Positions 1 through 8,645 of a DNA stretch of 64,000 nt are shown here, one piece after another (the stretch's first letter is position 1; each line of letters opens with the position of its first letter). The position numbers and the translations under genes are program-made. The notes beneath the pieces were generated by a model. It had not been told where the DNA came from, made no database searches, and was given only the letters and a program-made list of their open reading frames with translations. The stretch is from Palauibacter sp965207805 (GTDB lineage Bacteria > Gemmatimonadota > Gemmatimonadetes > Palauibacterales > Palauibacteraceae), in contig OZ242312.1 of NCBI GenBank assembly GCA_965207805.1, forward strand, positions 1,178,001 to 1,242,000. The letters run 5' to 3'.

Positions 1-2033
1 CCCGACCGATGCGGGATGGAGGCCAGGCGGTTCCCCTCCAGCGCCAGCCACCGCAACCGCTCCAAAGCGCTCAGTTCCGCCGGGATGGCCGTCAACTCGT
101 TTGACTTCAGCTCCAGGATCCCAAGGTTCTCCAACCGAGCCAATTCCGGCGGGATGGAGGCGAGTTGGTTCTCATCGAGGTCGAGTAGCTCCAGATTGGC
201 TAGGCGGCCCAGTTCCAGAGGGATGGAAGCGAGCCGGTTGAGTGAAAGGAGCAAGTCCTGCAACCGCTGCAATCGGCCCAGGGTTGCCGGGATCGTTGCC
301 AACTCGTTCGCTTCGAGCGATAGGACCCGGAGGTTGGCAAGGCGGCCGAGTTCCGAGGGCGCGGACGTCAACTGGTTGCAACAAAGATACAGTTCCTCCA
401 AAGCCGCGAGCCCGCCCAACTCCGGCGGCAGGGATTCCAATTGGTTGAAGGACACCGCAAGCACCTTCAAACTGGCTAGCCGACCCAACTCGGGCGGCAC
501 GGAAGTCAACCGGTTACGATGGAGGAACAACTGCTCCAGTTCGGTCAACTCGCCCAACTCCGGGGGAATCGGCCCCCCAAGGTCGTTCCCCCACAGGCTC
601 AGCGTGTCCAGTTCGGTCAACCCGCCCAACTCGGGAGGGATCGGCCCGCGCAGTCCGTTCCCCTTGAGATCCAGGCTCACGACCCGTCCGTCCGCGTTGG
701 TCTCCACGCCGTGCCACTCCGCAAGCGGAGCGTCGGTGACCCAGTTGCCGGATTCCTCCCAGTTGGCCCCATCGGTCGTCTCGTACAGCGCCGTCAGGAT
801 ATCGCGGTCGGACGGCGGAGGGCATTGCACCCCCGTACCCTCGTGCCGCCCAACGGTGCCGAGCCACTCTTGGAACCACGCCTCTACCGGAGCGCACAGG
901 CCCGTGTTCGCGTAGAGCAACTCTTCGAGCGGCGTGCGGGACAGCGAGTTTGGCAACCGCCCGGACAGATCGGGATTGTCGCCGATCCGGAGACGGATCA
1001 TCGAAACAAGGTTGCCCAAGCTCGCGGGCAGGCGGCCATCCAAGCCGTTTTGTGTCAGGTCCAGTTCCCTCACGCGACCGAGGGAATCGGCAACGACCCC
1101 GTACCACTCCTCCAGTGCGGGAGTATCGAGCCAGCCATCGGAGTGCGTCCAGCGTGAGCCGCCGGCTGCCCCGTATAGGGATTCGAGCGCCTTGGCGTCC
1201 AACTCGTTGCAGTACGGGCCTGTGACACCCCGGATGCCCTGAAGCCAGGAGACGAACGGCAGGGTGCCCGGGGAGCATAGGCCGGCATTGCGGGAAAACG
1301 TGAACCAAGCGAGGTCACTTAGCTTCAGAAAGCTCTCAGGAATCGGGCCCGTTAGCCGGTTGCCGTCGAGGAAAAGCTCCTCCAATACCGCAAGGTTGCC
1401 GAGTTCGCTCGGGATCGTTCCCGTCAGATGGTTGTCCTGGAGTTGCGCGAACCCCAAGCTGACCATGCTACCCAGTTCCGCCGGGATGGTGCCCGATAGT
1501 CGGTTGTTTGCGAGACTCATCTGGAAGACGTTGGCCAAGTCTCCCAAGTTCGGCGGGATGGGACCCGTCAACTCATTACGGGCCAGCCAAAGAGTTCCCA
1601 AGTTGGCCAGCCGACCCAGTTCGGCGGGGATGGAACCGGACAGTCGGTTGTCCGCAAGGTCTAGCCTGTTGAGTTTGGCCAACCCGCCCACATCGGGCGG
1701 GATACTGCCCGACAACCCATTCTCCTCAAGGGTCAATCCGGTAACCCGTCCGGTCGCATCCACGCGAACGCCGTGCCAGTCCCCCAGCGGCGCATCCGTC
1801 AGCCAGTTCTCGGAATTGGTCCAGTTTGGTCCGGTGGCGTTGTAGAACGCGACGAGGATGTCCCGGTCGCTGGCCTGCGCGGCCGCCAGCGCCGCCCTCG
1901 GCTCGGACGCCGCGGCGGGGGCCGTTGGGAGATCGACTACCGACTCGTCTCCGCAGGCCACGGTCGTGGCGATCACCAGCAGCACGGCCGGTCGCACCGA
2001 GCTGGGTTGCTGCGCTTGGCGTCTTCTTCTCAT
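1..2033 (-). CDS. LRR surface lipoprotein, 3' end beyond window
   Basis: Predicted cell-surface lipoprotein built from plant-type leucine-rich repeats (GPIPPELG-type, 23-24 residues each). The ATG lies 9 bases after AAGGA. A basic N-terminus and hydrophobic stretch end in the lipobox TVAC, with Cys at residue 27. Three modules follow, each opening with a DRDIL-x-A-x-Y or similar segment and a W-LTDAPL-type cap (the first near residue 55) before its LRRs; the last visible repeats use ASIPPELA rather than GPIPPELG. The frame is open to the window edge. It starts 13 bases after the stop of the Ig-repeat lipoprotein gene, so the two are probably one operon; the same gene order recurs near 57 kb. 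Binding partner unknown. Confidence 0.85.
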   Translation of the reverse strand, partial: MRRRRQAQQPSSVRPAVLLVIATTVACGDESVVDLPTAPAAASEPRAALAAAQASDRDILVAFYNATGPNWTNSENWLTDAPLGDWHGVRVDATGRVTGLTLEENGLSGSIPPDVGGLAKLNRLDLADNRLSGSIPAELGRLANLGTLWLARNELTGPIPPNLGDLANVFQMSLANNRLSGTIPAELGSMVSLGFAQLQDNHLTGTIPSELGNLAVLEELFLDGNRLTGPIPESFLKLSDLAWFTFSRNAGLCSPGTLPFVSWLQGIRGVTGPYCNELDAKALESLYGAAGGSRWTHSDGWLDTPALEEWYGVVADSLGRVRELDLTQNGLDGRLPASLGNLVSMIRLRIGDNPDLSGRLPNSLSRTPLEELLYANTGLCAPVEAWFQEWLGTVGRHEGTGVQCPPPSDRDILTALYETTDGANWEESGNWVTDAPLAEWHGVETNADGRVVSLDLKGNGLRGPIPPELGGLTELDTLSLWGNDLGGPIPPELGELTELEQLFLHRNRLTSVPPELGRLASLKVLAVSFNQLESLPPELGGLAALEELYLCCNQLTSAPSELGRLANLRVLSLEANELATIPATLGRLQRLQDLLLSLNRLASIPLELGRLANLELLDLDENQLASIPPELARLENLGILELKSNELTAIPAELSALERLRWLALEGNRLASIPHRS

Positions 2034-2046
2034 CTCGTTCCGTCCT

Positions 2047-3690
2047 TTACGGATCTTCGTCGGGCATTCCGGTCGGCGGGCGAGACGCCCGGATCCGGAT
2101 GGCCGACCGGTTGCCAGCGACCAGCCCGCGCCCGGCCGAGGGCGCGGCGATCGTCAGCCGAGCGCCGTCGGAGCAGTTGTTGCGCGTGTTGGATTCCTCG
2201 GTGACGGCATCGACGCACATGCCGATGTATACGGTGCCCGCGGCACTGCCCGCGTCGACCGAGATCGTGAGCGGAAACGTGCGTTCCTGCTTCGCGCCCA
2301 ACGCCGCGAGCGGATACGCCCCGATCTCCGTGTCGCGACCGCTGATGATCGGATTCGGGGACCGCATTGCGCGGATCGTGGTCGCGCCTGACACGATGGT
2401 TCCCTGGTTGCGGATGGCGAACGTGAAGGTCGCCGATCTGCCCGGCGCGAGCGTAGCGGAGGCCGGCGACACGCCCGTGAACGTGAGATCCGGTCCAGGG
2501 GCCATGACGGTGGCCTCGAAGGTCTGGGCGGCCGTGAGCCCTCCCGGATCGGAGGCGGAGACCGTGATCGTGGCGGAGCCGGTTGCGAGCGCGGCGACGG
2601 CGACCGACGAGCCCGACACCGAGACGGCGGCCACCGAGGGGTTCGACGACGACGCGCCGTAGGTCAGCGCGTCCCCGTCGGGGTCGGTGAAGCGGGCAGC
2701 CGCGTCCAGCGTCGCCGTGTCGCCGACATGCACCGCAAGGTCCGGTATCGAGCCGACCGGCTCCGGCGCGCGATTGGGTACGGTGGCCTCGAAGGTCTGG
2801 GCGGCCGTGAGCCCTCCCGGATCGGAGGCGGAGACCGTGATCGTGGCGGAGCCGGTTGCGAGCGCGGCGACGGCGACCGACGAGCCCGACACCGAGACGG
2901 CGGCCACCGAGGGGTTCGACGACGACGCGCCGTAGGTCAGCGCGTCCCCGTCGGGGTCGGCGAAGCGGGCAGCCGCGTCCAGCGTCGCCGTGTCGCCGAC
3001 ATGCACCGCAAGGTCCGGTATCGAGCCGACCGGCTCCGGCGCGCGATTGGGTACGGTGGCCTCGAAGGTCTGGGCGGCCGTGAGCCCTCCCGGATCGGAG
3101 GCGGAGACCGTGATCGTGGCGGAGCCGGTTGCGAGCGCGGCGACGGCGACCGACGAGCCCGACACCGAGACGGCGGCCACCGAGGGGTTCGACGACGACG
3201 CGCCGTAGGTCAGCGCGTCCCCGTCGGGGTCGGTGAAGCGGGCAGCCGCGTCCAGCGTCGCCGTGTCGCCGACATGCACCGCAAGGTCCGGTATCGAGCC
3301 GACCGGCTCCGGCGCGCGATTGGGTACGGTGGCCTCGAAGGTCTGGGCGGCCGTGAGCCCTCCCGGATCGGAGGCGGAGACCGTGATCGTGGCGGAGCCG
3401 GTTGCGAGCGCGGCGACGGCGACCGACGAGCCCGACACCGAGACGGCGGCCACCGAGGGGTTCGACGACGACGCGCCGTAGGTCAGCGCGTCCCCGTCGG
3501 GGTCGGCGAAGCGGGCAGCCGCGTCCAGCGTCGCCGTGTCGCCGACATGCACCGCAAGGTCCGGTATCGAGCCGACCGGCTCCGGCGCGCGGTTGCTAGC
3601 GGCCGGCAGTGCCGCTGGCCCATCGCCGCAGGCCACCGTCAGGACTGTCGCCAATAGCGCGATGCCGACGCGGTTGCCTTGCGGTCTCAT
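2047..3690 (-). CDS. Ig-repeat lipoprotein with C-terminal CARDB-like domain
   Basis: 547-residue predicted lipoprotein. The signal peptide ends in LTVAC, giving a lipidated Cys near residue 21. Four nearly identical 91-residue Ig/cadherin-like domains follow, each with a DPDGDALTY strand motif typical of bacterial Ig-fold calcium-binding modules. The C-terminal part (PDLTFTGVSPASATL onward) resembles CARDB-type adhesion domains and has two Cys (MCVDAV, NNCSDG). The same C-terminal domain ends the split gene near 56.2-57.0 kb, so these are paralogues. It is followed by the LRR lipoprotein, 13 bases away. Likely a surface adhesin or scaffold; the ligand cannot be told from sequence. Confidence 0.85.
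   Translation of the reverse strand: MRPQGNRVGIALLATVLTVACGDGPAALPAASNRAPEPVGSIPDLAVHVGDTATLDAAARFADPDGDALTYGASSSNPSVAAVSVSGSSVAVAALATGSATITVSASDPGGLTAAQTFEATVPNRAPEPVGSIPDLAVHVGDTATLDAAARFTDPDGDALTYGASSSNPSVAAVSVSGSSVAVAALATGSATITVSASDPGGLTAAQTFEATVPNRAPEPVGSIPDLAVHVGDTATLDAAARFADPDGDALTYGASSSNPSVAAVSVSGSSVAVAALATGSATITVSASDPGGLTAAQTFEATVPNRAPEPVGSIPDLAVHVGDTATLDAAARFTDPDGDALTYGASSSNPSVAAVSVSGSSVAVAALATGSATITVSASDPGGLTAAQTFEATVMAPGPDLTFTGVSPASATLAPGRSATFTFAIRNQGTIVSGATTIRAMRSPNPIISGRDTEIGAYPLAALGAKQERTFPLTISVDAGSAAGTVYIGMCVDAVTEESNTRNNCSDGARLTIAAPSAGRGLVAGNRSAIRIRASRPPTGMPDEDP
2508..3597 (-). repeat. Four tandem 273-bp coding repeats
   Basis: Four copies of a 273-bp unit (91 codons) encode the Ig domains. 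CGCCGACATG recurs at 2721, 2994, 3267 and 3540, exactly 273 bp apart. The copies are almost identical at the DNA level. One codon alternates: FADPDGD, FTDPDGD, FADPDGD, FTDPDGD. Confidence 0.95.
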
Positions 3691-3880
3691 TGCCCGTCGC
3701 CAGCCTTGGCCGCGACTCCTAACCGATCAGCGCCACTGAATGGCGGCGAATGCGCACGATAGCGTTGCTGACGTGGCCCGCAAGTGCCGCGAGGAAAAGA
3801 AGGACGGAAGGCGGAAACTGAAAGCGCCGATGCGCGGGGAATCGCGCCTCCGGCTGGAGTGTTGGCCGGATGCTCGGGCT

Positions 3881-3990
3881 CGGCTCGGCTCGGCTCGGCT
3901 CGGCTCGGCTCGGCTCGGCTCGGCTCGGCTCGGCTCGGCTCGGCTCGGCTCGGCTCGGCTCGGCTCGGCTCGGCTCGGCTCGGCTCGGCT
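3881..3990. repeat. (CGGCT)22 pentanucleotide microsatellite
   Basis: Twenty-two perfect head-to-tail copies of CGGCT, preceded by an imperfect unit. The period is not a multiple of three and no credible protein crosses it. It lies about 190 bp upstream of the ATG of the Ig-repeat lipoprotein gene, inside a 645-bp stretch (3691-4335) that otherwise holds only the palindrome CCTAAATTTAGG at 4067-4078 and the promoter of the HTH/AlpA cassette. Confidence 0.95.
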
Positions 3991-4278
3991 CGGACGATGG
4001 AGTGACGACCCTTCCTCATAATGTCAAGCCCTTCAGACCGACTCTCTCCGCGAAGGAATCTCATCTCCTAAATTTAGGCGGCCATCATCAGGACTGGTCA
4101 AGGTCAGTGACCGAAAGCGCAACGCGGTTTTTCAGGACCGAAGGCGAAGTCGGCGTGCTTCGTGCCACCCTTGCAGGAAGCCTTCATCCGCAGGGATAGC
4201 AGGGATGCTTGTCCGAGCCGCTGGCGGCGGCTTCTCACGCGCCGGAAGCGTTGCGGAACGTCCTGAAACGTCCCCGGA

Positions 4279-4335
4279 CTGTAGGTCGTTTCCTACAGCT
4301 TGACGGGCCTCCGAAGATCCCTTCAGCGTTCGGAG
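4279..4335 (+). promoter_or_regulatory. Operator and promoter of the first HTH/AlpA cassette
   Basis: An inverted repeat CTGTAGG-N6-CCTACAG (4279-4298) abuts a TTGACG box at 4300. The ATG of the HTH gene is exactly 36 bases downstream of TTGACG. The paralogous cassette near 26.6 kb has TAGG-N6-CCTA, TTGACG and the same 36-base spacing. No Shine-Dalgarno stands at a normal distance, so a leaderless or nearly leaderless transcript is plausible. The -10 box is not canonical. Confidence 0.5.
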
Positions 4336-4827
4336 ATGGAGACGCTGCAAGAGTACTTCAGCACACGGGTTAGCACATTCCTCGACCGCACGGGCGTGAG
4401 CCGGACGAGGTTCGGGAGGATGGCGCTGGGCGACCCGAACCTGATGCGCCAGATCGACGGCGGCCGCTCGCTGACGCTTCGCACCGCGGACCGGGTTCTG
4501 GCTTTCATCTCCGGGTTCGGCCGGGAGCCGGGCGGCGCTCGTGAGCCGCCCCGCCGCCCCCGGCACCCGAAGCCTACATCGGGAACGAAGAGAACGACGA
4601 CGAGCAGAGCGATGAGCGAACAACGGTCAGAACAGAAGGCGATCCCACCGATCCGCTTCGTGCGGCTGCATGAGGTGATGGCCCGCACGGGCGTGTCGCG
4701 GAGCACGATCTATGTCTGGGTGGCCGAGGGCCGGTTCCCCAAGCCGGTCCCGCTGGGCGAGCGGTCCGTGGGCTGGATCGAGTCCGAACTGGAGGAGTGG
4801 TTGCGCGACCGGATCGCGAAGCGATGA
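4336..4827 (+). CDS. Fused HTH protein and AlpA-family regulator
   Basis: One 163-residue frame joins two proteins that are separate genes elsewhere in this window. Residues 1-70 match the small protein encoded at 26687 (shared core DPNLMRQI then R-T-A-D-R-x-L-A-F-I), probably a compact XRE-like DNA-binding fold. Residues 93-163 are an AlpA/MerR-type excisionase domain (RTGVSRSTIYVWVAEGRFPKP, then GWIESELEEWL). An internal ATG at 4612 starts the AlpA part at the position used by its paralogues, so both a fusion and a separate AlpA could be made. AlpA proteins act as excisionases or as activators of integrase genes on mobile elements. Its stop overlaps the next ATG (ATGA). Confidence 0.75.
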   Translation: METLQEYFSTRVSTFLDRTGVSRTRFGRMALGDPNLMRQIDGGRSLTLRTADRVLAFISGFGREPGGAREPPRRPRHPKPTSGTKRTTTSRAMSEQRSEQKAIPPIRFVRLHEVMARTGVSRSTIYVWVAEGRFPKPVPLGERSVGWIESELEEWLRDRIAKR

Positions 4828-5758
4828 CCGCCTCTCTCGAAGAACGGGCGGAGGCCCTGAAGCCGTTCGGCTGGCAGGGCCGCAAGGCCGAGTGGATAGC
4901 GCTCGTGTGCCTCCACAGCGGGGTGTTCACCCGCACGCAGGCGACGGCGTTCCTGAAGACGCACCACGAACGGGCGCGGCGCATGGTTCACGCGCTGATC
5001 GCGCAGGGTCTGGCGGCCGAGGAGACCGTGCCCCGCGTCCGGGGGATCGGGCGGGTCTGCCGGATCTACGCCCGGAGCCTTTACCGCGCGCTGGGCGCGG
5101 AGCACATCCGCCACCGCAGGACCGCCTCTCCCCGGTCGTCCTCATGCGCCGCCTGCTGTCGCTCGAACACGTGATCGAGCACCCGGACCTGCCGTGGCTT
5201 CCGACCGAGGCCGAGAAGGTCGCCGCCTTCGACGCACTCGGGATCGACCGGGAGCTCCTGCCCGTCCGGGTGTACCGGGGCAAGGCCGGAATCACGCGGC
5301 GGTACTTCCACGTCAAGCTGCCCGTCGCGCTGGACTCCGAGCGCGCCGTGTTCGTCTACGCCGACCCCGGCCACGACACCGCGACGGCGCTCCGGTCGTG
5401 GGGCAGAGCGCACCGGAAGCTCTGGCGGGCGCTGGGGACTCTGGGCCGGTCCGTCGAGGCAGTGGTGGTCGCCCGCACGTCGCGCCAGACCCAGCGGGCC
5501 AAGAAGGTGATGCGCTACTGGACGGAAGCCTCCGGTACCGCCGAGGCCGACCCGATGGTGGCCATCGAACTTGCCCGGATCGAACGCGCGATCATCGAGG
5601 GTTCGGTCGAGATCCTTGACAAGTACGGCGGGCTGCAAGCCGCCATGCAGAAGAGCGTGGCGCTGGAGAAGGAGGCGCGGCGGGGGCGTCGAATCGCCAC
5701 GATCCACCGCGCCAGCGCTTGGCGGACCGTTCGCCTTCAGGGAGTGCGCTACCTGTGA
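4824..5758 (+). pseudogene. Mobile-element winged-helix protein, split by a frame change
   Basis: The ATG at 4824 overlaps the previous stop. The first frame encodes 116 residues with a winged-helix look (HSGVFTRTQATAFL, then ARRMVHALIAQGLAAEE) and stops at 5174. A second frame, open from before 5144 to 5758, carries the apparent continuation (LLSLEHVIEHPDLPWLPTEA onward) and ends after a charged helical tail. Near 5121-5140 the frames differ by one base; either an indel broke one gene, or the second half starts at the ATG at 5144, which lacks a good ribosome site. It recalls replication-relaxation type wHTH proteins, but that is a guess. Position after HTH/AlpA suggests a mobile-element replication or control role. 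Confidence 0.55.
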
Positions 5759-5930
5759 CCGGAGGGCGTCCCACGACCGTACACGACCGCGCAATCGACA
5801 CGGGGGTCCGATGCGCACTTCGGCTCTCCGGCGATGCGCGGAGCGGCCACGGCGGAAGCCTCCGCCCTGCAACGTCTTGCGGCTTCGCGGCCCGGGTCCC
5901 CAGTGGCACGCGGGCCGCTCTTGCCGTGGC

Positions 5931-6047
5931 GGTAGCGACCCCCCTCGCCGAGGGCTCGGTACGGGCTCGGGGCGAGGTGGAAACTCACACCTCGCCCCCC
6001 GCCCTCCACGGGTCGCTCCCGCACCATCGGTCCCTGGCGGGAAGGCC
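5931..6047 (+). repeat. R2 structured repeat, copy 1
   Basis: Outer stem GGTAGCGACCC / GGGTCGCTCCC encloses two inner hairpins; the second pairs GGGGCGAGGTG with CACCTCGCCCC. A third hairpin (TCCCTGGCGGGA) and AAGGCC follow. The same layout occurs at 6727-6853 (inverted) and 54160-54294. The rest of 5759-6219 shows no gene. Confidence 0.75.
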
Positions 6048-6219
6048 CGTCGAGCGCCGCTTCGAGGCGCTGGACCACACACTCGCCGTACAACCCCTCC
6101 GGTCCAACGCGACCGGGCGTTCCATTCGCTTCTGTACTACGTTGAACCCGACGTTTCGGTTTCGCCGTTTCGGCCTCGACGGGCCGATTCACTCTCAACC
6201 GGGGGACCCGGCCATCGCG

Positions 6220-6654
6220 ATGAGAAAGCTGTTGTTGCTGGGTCTGGCGCTCTTGCCCGCGCAGGTCGAGGCGCAGGAGAGGCCCGGCCGGATGATGCTC
6301 GAAGCGGGACTCGTCGGCGGCAGCGGCGACGCCTGCCCGGGAAGGTACGTCGGCATCAAGGGACGGCTCGCCGGGCCGGTGTCCCTGTACGGCATGGTCG
6401 AGACCTACCGCTGTGCCGATTTCGCGGGCTCCGCCAACCGCATCGGGACGTCCGTCCGGCTCGGACGCGACCGCTGGTTCGTTCGCCCGGCGCTGCGGGC
6501 GGGCATCGAGTACGACGGCGGAGACGTTTCCCCGACCGCCGGGGCGAGCCTGACGTTCGGACGGCGCTACGGCGCGCGCTTCATCCTCCACCTCGGTGAG
6601 GCCTCCGGGGGCACCCTGACGCTCTTCCAGATGGGCGGTTACATCTCGTTCTGA
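6220..6654 (+). CDS. Small secreted, probable outer-membrane protein
   Basis: 144 residues. The ATG was chosen because it opens a clear Sec signal peptide (MRKLLLLGLALLPAQVEAQE, cleavage after VEA). The mature part has alternating short hydrophobic strands with Gly/Arg turns and a terminal aromatic residue (MGGYISF), typical of small outer-membrane beta-barrels. Two Cys (DACPG, YRCAD) could form a disulphide. The gene stands alone between two R2 repeats. No family is recognised and no function can be proposed beyond an envelope location. Confidence 0.65.
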   Translation: MRKLLLLGLALLPAQVEAQERPGRMMLEAGLVGGSGDACPGRYVGIKGRLAGPVSLYGMVETYRCADFAGSANRIGTSVRLGRDRWFVRPALRAGIEYDGGDVSPTAGASLTFGRRYGARFILHLGEASGGTLTLFQMGGYISF

Positions 6655-6726
6655 GCGCGAGACGACATGGCCGATGGCGGCCCCGGCTTTCAAGCTGGAT
6701 CCCATCGGTCGGAGCGACGCGCCGTT

Positions 6727-6853
6727 GGCCTTCCCGCACGGGATTGCTGGGCCGGTAGCGACCCATGGCGGAGGTCGGGATGGAGTGCACATCCCAACCT
6801 CCGCCGATGCCACGACAGGCATCGAAACACATGGGTCGCTACCGGCATCGGCC
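6727..6853 (-). repeat. R2 structured repeat, copy 2 (inverted)
   Basis: Read on the minus strand, a perfect 17-bp outer stem (GCCGGTAGCGACCCATG with its complement) encloses TTTCGATGCC-loop-GGCATCG and a hairpin opening with GGCGGAGGT whose arm contains one G-T wobble. AGCAATCCCGTGCGGGAAGG follows as a third hairpin. It faces copy 1 across the small secreted-protein gene. Confidence 0.8.
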
Positions 6854-7146
6854 CTGAAGGCTGACACGGCATAGGCGCCCCGGTCAACGGATCGCAAGCC
6901 CAACAGCGCCAGCAGCTTGGGGAATCGGTGCTGTGCACGGCCAGGATGCTTTTTCGTGCACAACGACCCCCGCGTCACATGTGCACCTCTGGATCGGCAT
7001 CGGGAGTGCCGAGAACCACCTCCACGTCATCGCTTCCCGCCCGAAGACCGGGAAGCTCCGGCACGACCGATAGACGGCTGTGTTTCCGGCCCGATTTCGC
7101 GGAGGATGCCACGCGCTTCGAGCACTTCTTCTGGCGGAGAACGCTG

Positions 7147-7207
7147 CTCTCCGCGATACTTCGTTGCGCAGATCGTGCAGTCCATCAATCGAGAGAGGAA
7201 TCGAAAG
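7147..7207 (+). promoter_or_regulatory. Conserved leader of integrase 1
   Basis: About 60 bases starting CTCTCCGCGATACTTCG and ending GAGAGAGGAATCGAAAG are nearly the same before both integrases (also 10270-10326), with only a few substitutions and a 4-base indel. GAGAGGAATC serves as ribosome site. The opening CTCTCCGC also occurs in the tRNA-Ser fragment at 8595, so this may be the other crossover site. Confidence 0.5.
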
Positions 7208-8368
7208 ATGGCACGCACGAAACGAAGTCGGCGCTCGTACGGCGCCGGCGAATGGGGCCGGAACCGGGTCCGGGTGTTCCCGGACGCCAAGACCGGCCTG
7301 TATCAGTTGGAGTGGCGCGAGAACGGGCGCAGGCTCACCCGGTCGCTCAGGCACCGCGACTGGAGGCGCGCGAAGCGGCAGGCGGACGAGTTCGCCGCAG
7401 GGTTCGTCGGCCCGGAGATCGGGGGCGGGGCGGTAGCCAAGCCCGAGCCGCTCACGCTGGGAAGGCTCTTTGACATCTACGGTGAGGAGGTGACGCCCAC
7501 CAAGGGCGCGCACACGCGGGGGCACGACCGGGCCGCCATGCGGATGTTCCTCCGGTTCTTCGGACGGAGCCGCGACCCGGCCACCCTGTCCCAAAGAGAC
7601 TGGGACCGGTTCATCCGGGAACGGCGAGCGGGCAGGATCGGACCGAGCGGCAGGCCCGTGTCGGACCGCACGGTCGAATACGACCTGAAGTTCCTGATCG
7701 CCGTCCTGAATTGGGCGGAGAGGTCGAGAGACGAGCAGGGCCGGTTGCTGCTCGACCGGAACCCGTTCAAGGGCCTCAGGAAGCCCGCTGAGAAGAACCC
7801 GACGCGGGTGGTGCTCGCCGAGGAGGAGTACCGGGCGCTGCTGGAGGTGTCGCGCCGGGTGGACTGGCGGTTTCGAATCGCGCTCGTGCTCGCGCACGAA
7901 ACCGGGCACCGCATCGGTGCCATCCGCCAGCTTCGCTGGCCTGACATCGACTTCGAGGGTCGGACGATCCGCTGGCGGGCCGAGCACGACAAATCGGGAT
8001 CCGAACACGTCACGCCCGTCACGGTCGAGGCACTCGACGCGCTGAAGGAGGCGCGAAGCCCGATTCCCTCGGTCGGGGATGCCCCGGTGCTGCCCGCGCC
8101 CAGGAATCCCTCGGTCTGCATGGGAGCCGCGTTGGCGCAGGGTTGGTGGGACAGGGCCGAGAAGCTCGCGGGTCTGGAGCCGAAGCCCGGAAGAGGCTGG
8201 CACTCGCTGCGGCGGAAGTTCGCCAGCGACCTGATGGACCAGCCGCTGAAGGTCCTCTGCGAGCTGGGCGGCTGGAAGACGGCGAAGACGGTTCTTCAGT
8301 GCTATCAGCGCGCGGACGAAGGACAGCTTCGGACGGCTCTGGAAGCTCGTAGAAGACTCCGCGGCTAG
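7208..8368 (+). CDS. Tyrosine recombinase (integrase 1)
   Basis: 386-residue phage-type integrase. The start MARTKRSRRSYG matches its paralogue at 10327 and follows a purine-rich ribosome site. The N-terminal arm-binding part carries a basic start and a core-binding helical region near residues 90-190. The catalytic core has Arg235 (GHRIGAIRQLRW), the H-x-L-R box at 332-335 (HSLRRKFA) and nucleophile Tyr366 (LQCYQ), so it looks intact. It catalyses site-specific integration and excision. A tRNA-Ser 3' fragment 215 bases downstream is the probable attachment site. No excisionase lies directly beside it. Confidence 0.92.
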   Translation: MARTKRSRRSYGAGEWGRNRVRVFPDAKTGLYQLEWRENGRRLTRSLRHRDWRRAKRQADEFAAGFVGPEIGGGAVAKPEPLTLGRLFDIYGEEVTPTKGAHTRGHDRAAMRMFLRFFGRSRDPATLSQRDWDRFIRERRAGRIGPSGRPVSDRTVEYDLKFLIAVLNWAERSRDEQGRLLLDRNPFKGLRKPAEKNPTRVVLAEEEYRALLEVSRRVDWRFRIALVLAHETGHRIGAIRQLRWPDIDFEGRTIRWRAEHDKSGSEHVTPVTVEALDALKEARSPIPSVGDAPVLPAPRNPSVCMGAALAQGWWDRAEKLAGLEPKPGRGWHSLRRKFASDLMDQPLKVLCELGGWKTAKTVLQCYQRADEGQLRTALEARRRLRG

Positions 8369-8581
8369 ATCCGCAATCGGCGGGAGTCAAACGGCTGGAA
8401 TCCGACCGGCCAATTCCGTAAGTTCAACGTCCATGAGCAGATGCGAATCCACGACCGACTGCCGGGCTGGCAGGTCGAGGCGCACCCATCGTCCTCGTCG
8501 TTCTCCGGCGAGAAGGGGTACGGGTGAAGCGTAACTCCCGTTTGGTCTTGCCCTTGCGCTCCGTTCGCGAGCCCCATTAAA

Positions 8582-8603
8582 GTTCGAGTCCTGCCTCTCC
8601 GCC
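8582..8603 (+). other. tRNA-Ser 3'-end fragment, likely att site
   Basis: GTTCGAGTCC followed by TGCCTCTCCGCC matches the T-loop and acceptor 3' strand of tRNA-Ser genes. The upstream sequence does not fold into a tRNA body, so only the 3' end is present, as expected at one end of an element integrated into a tRNA gene. It is directly followed by a terminator. Confidence 0.6.
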
Positions 8604-8611
8604 CCTGGGCC

Positions 8612-8645
8612 GGCACCGGAAGCCTTCCGGCTTCGGTGTTTTTTC
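8612..8645 (+). terminator. Rho-independent terminator
   Basis: CACCGGAAGCC / GGCTTCGGTG hairpin with one bulged G and a TTCC loop, followed by six T. It sits where a tRNA gene's own terminator would be. Confidence 0.75.

Noticed and set aside
16..915. Long plus-strand open frame opposite the first LRR gene
   Set aside because: It is the antisense of periodic LRR codons; no ribosome site or family, while the minus strand gives a complete lipoprotein with cap and LRR motifs.
2508..3597. Possible CRISPR-like array
   Set aside because: Units are contiguous 273-bp coding repeats without spacers, and no cas genes are present.
3740..4199. Frames reading (ARLGS)n or (RAEPS)n
   Set aside because: They only translate the CGGCT microsatellite; all frames stay open through it and none has credible flanks.
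8500..8603. Complete tRNA gene
   Set aside because: Only the T-loop and 3' acceptor strand are recognisable; no D or anticodon arm and no 5' partner strand.
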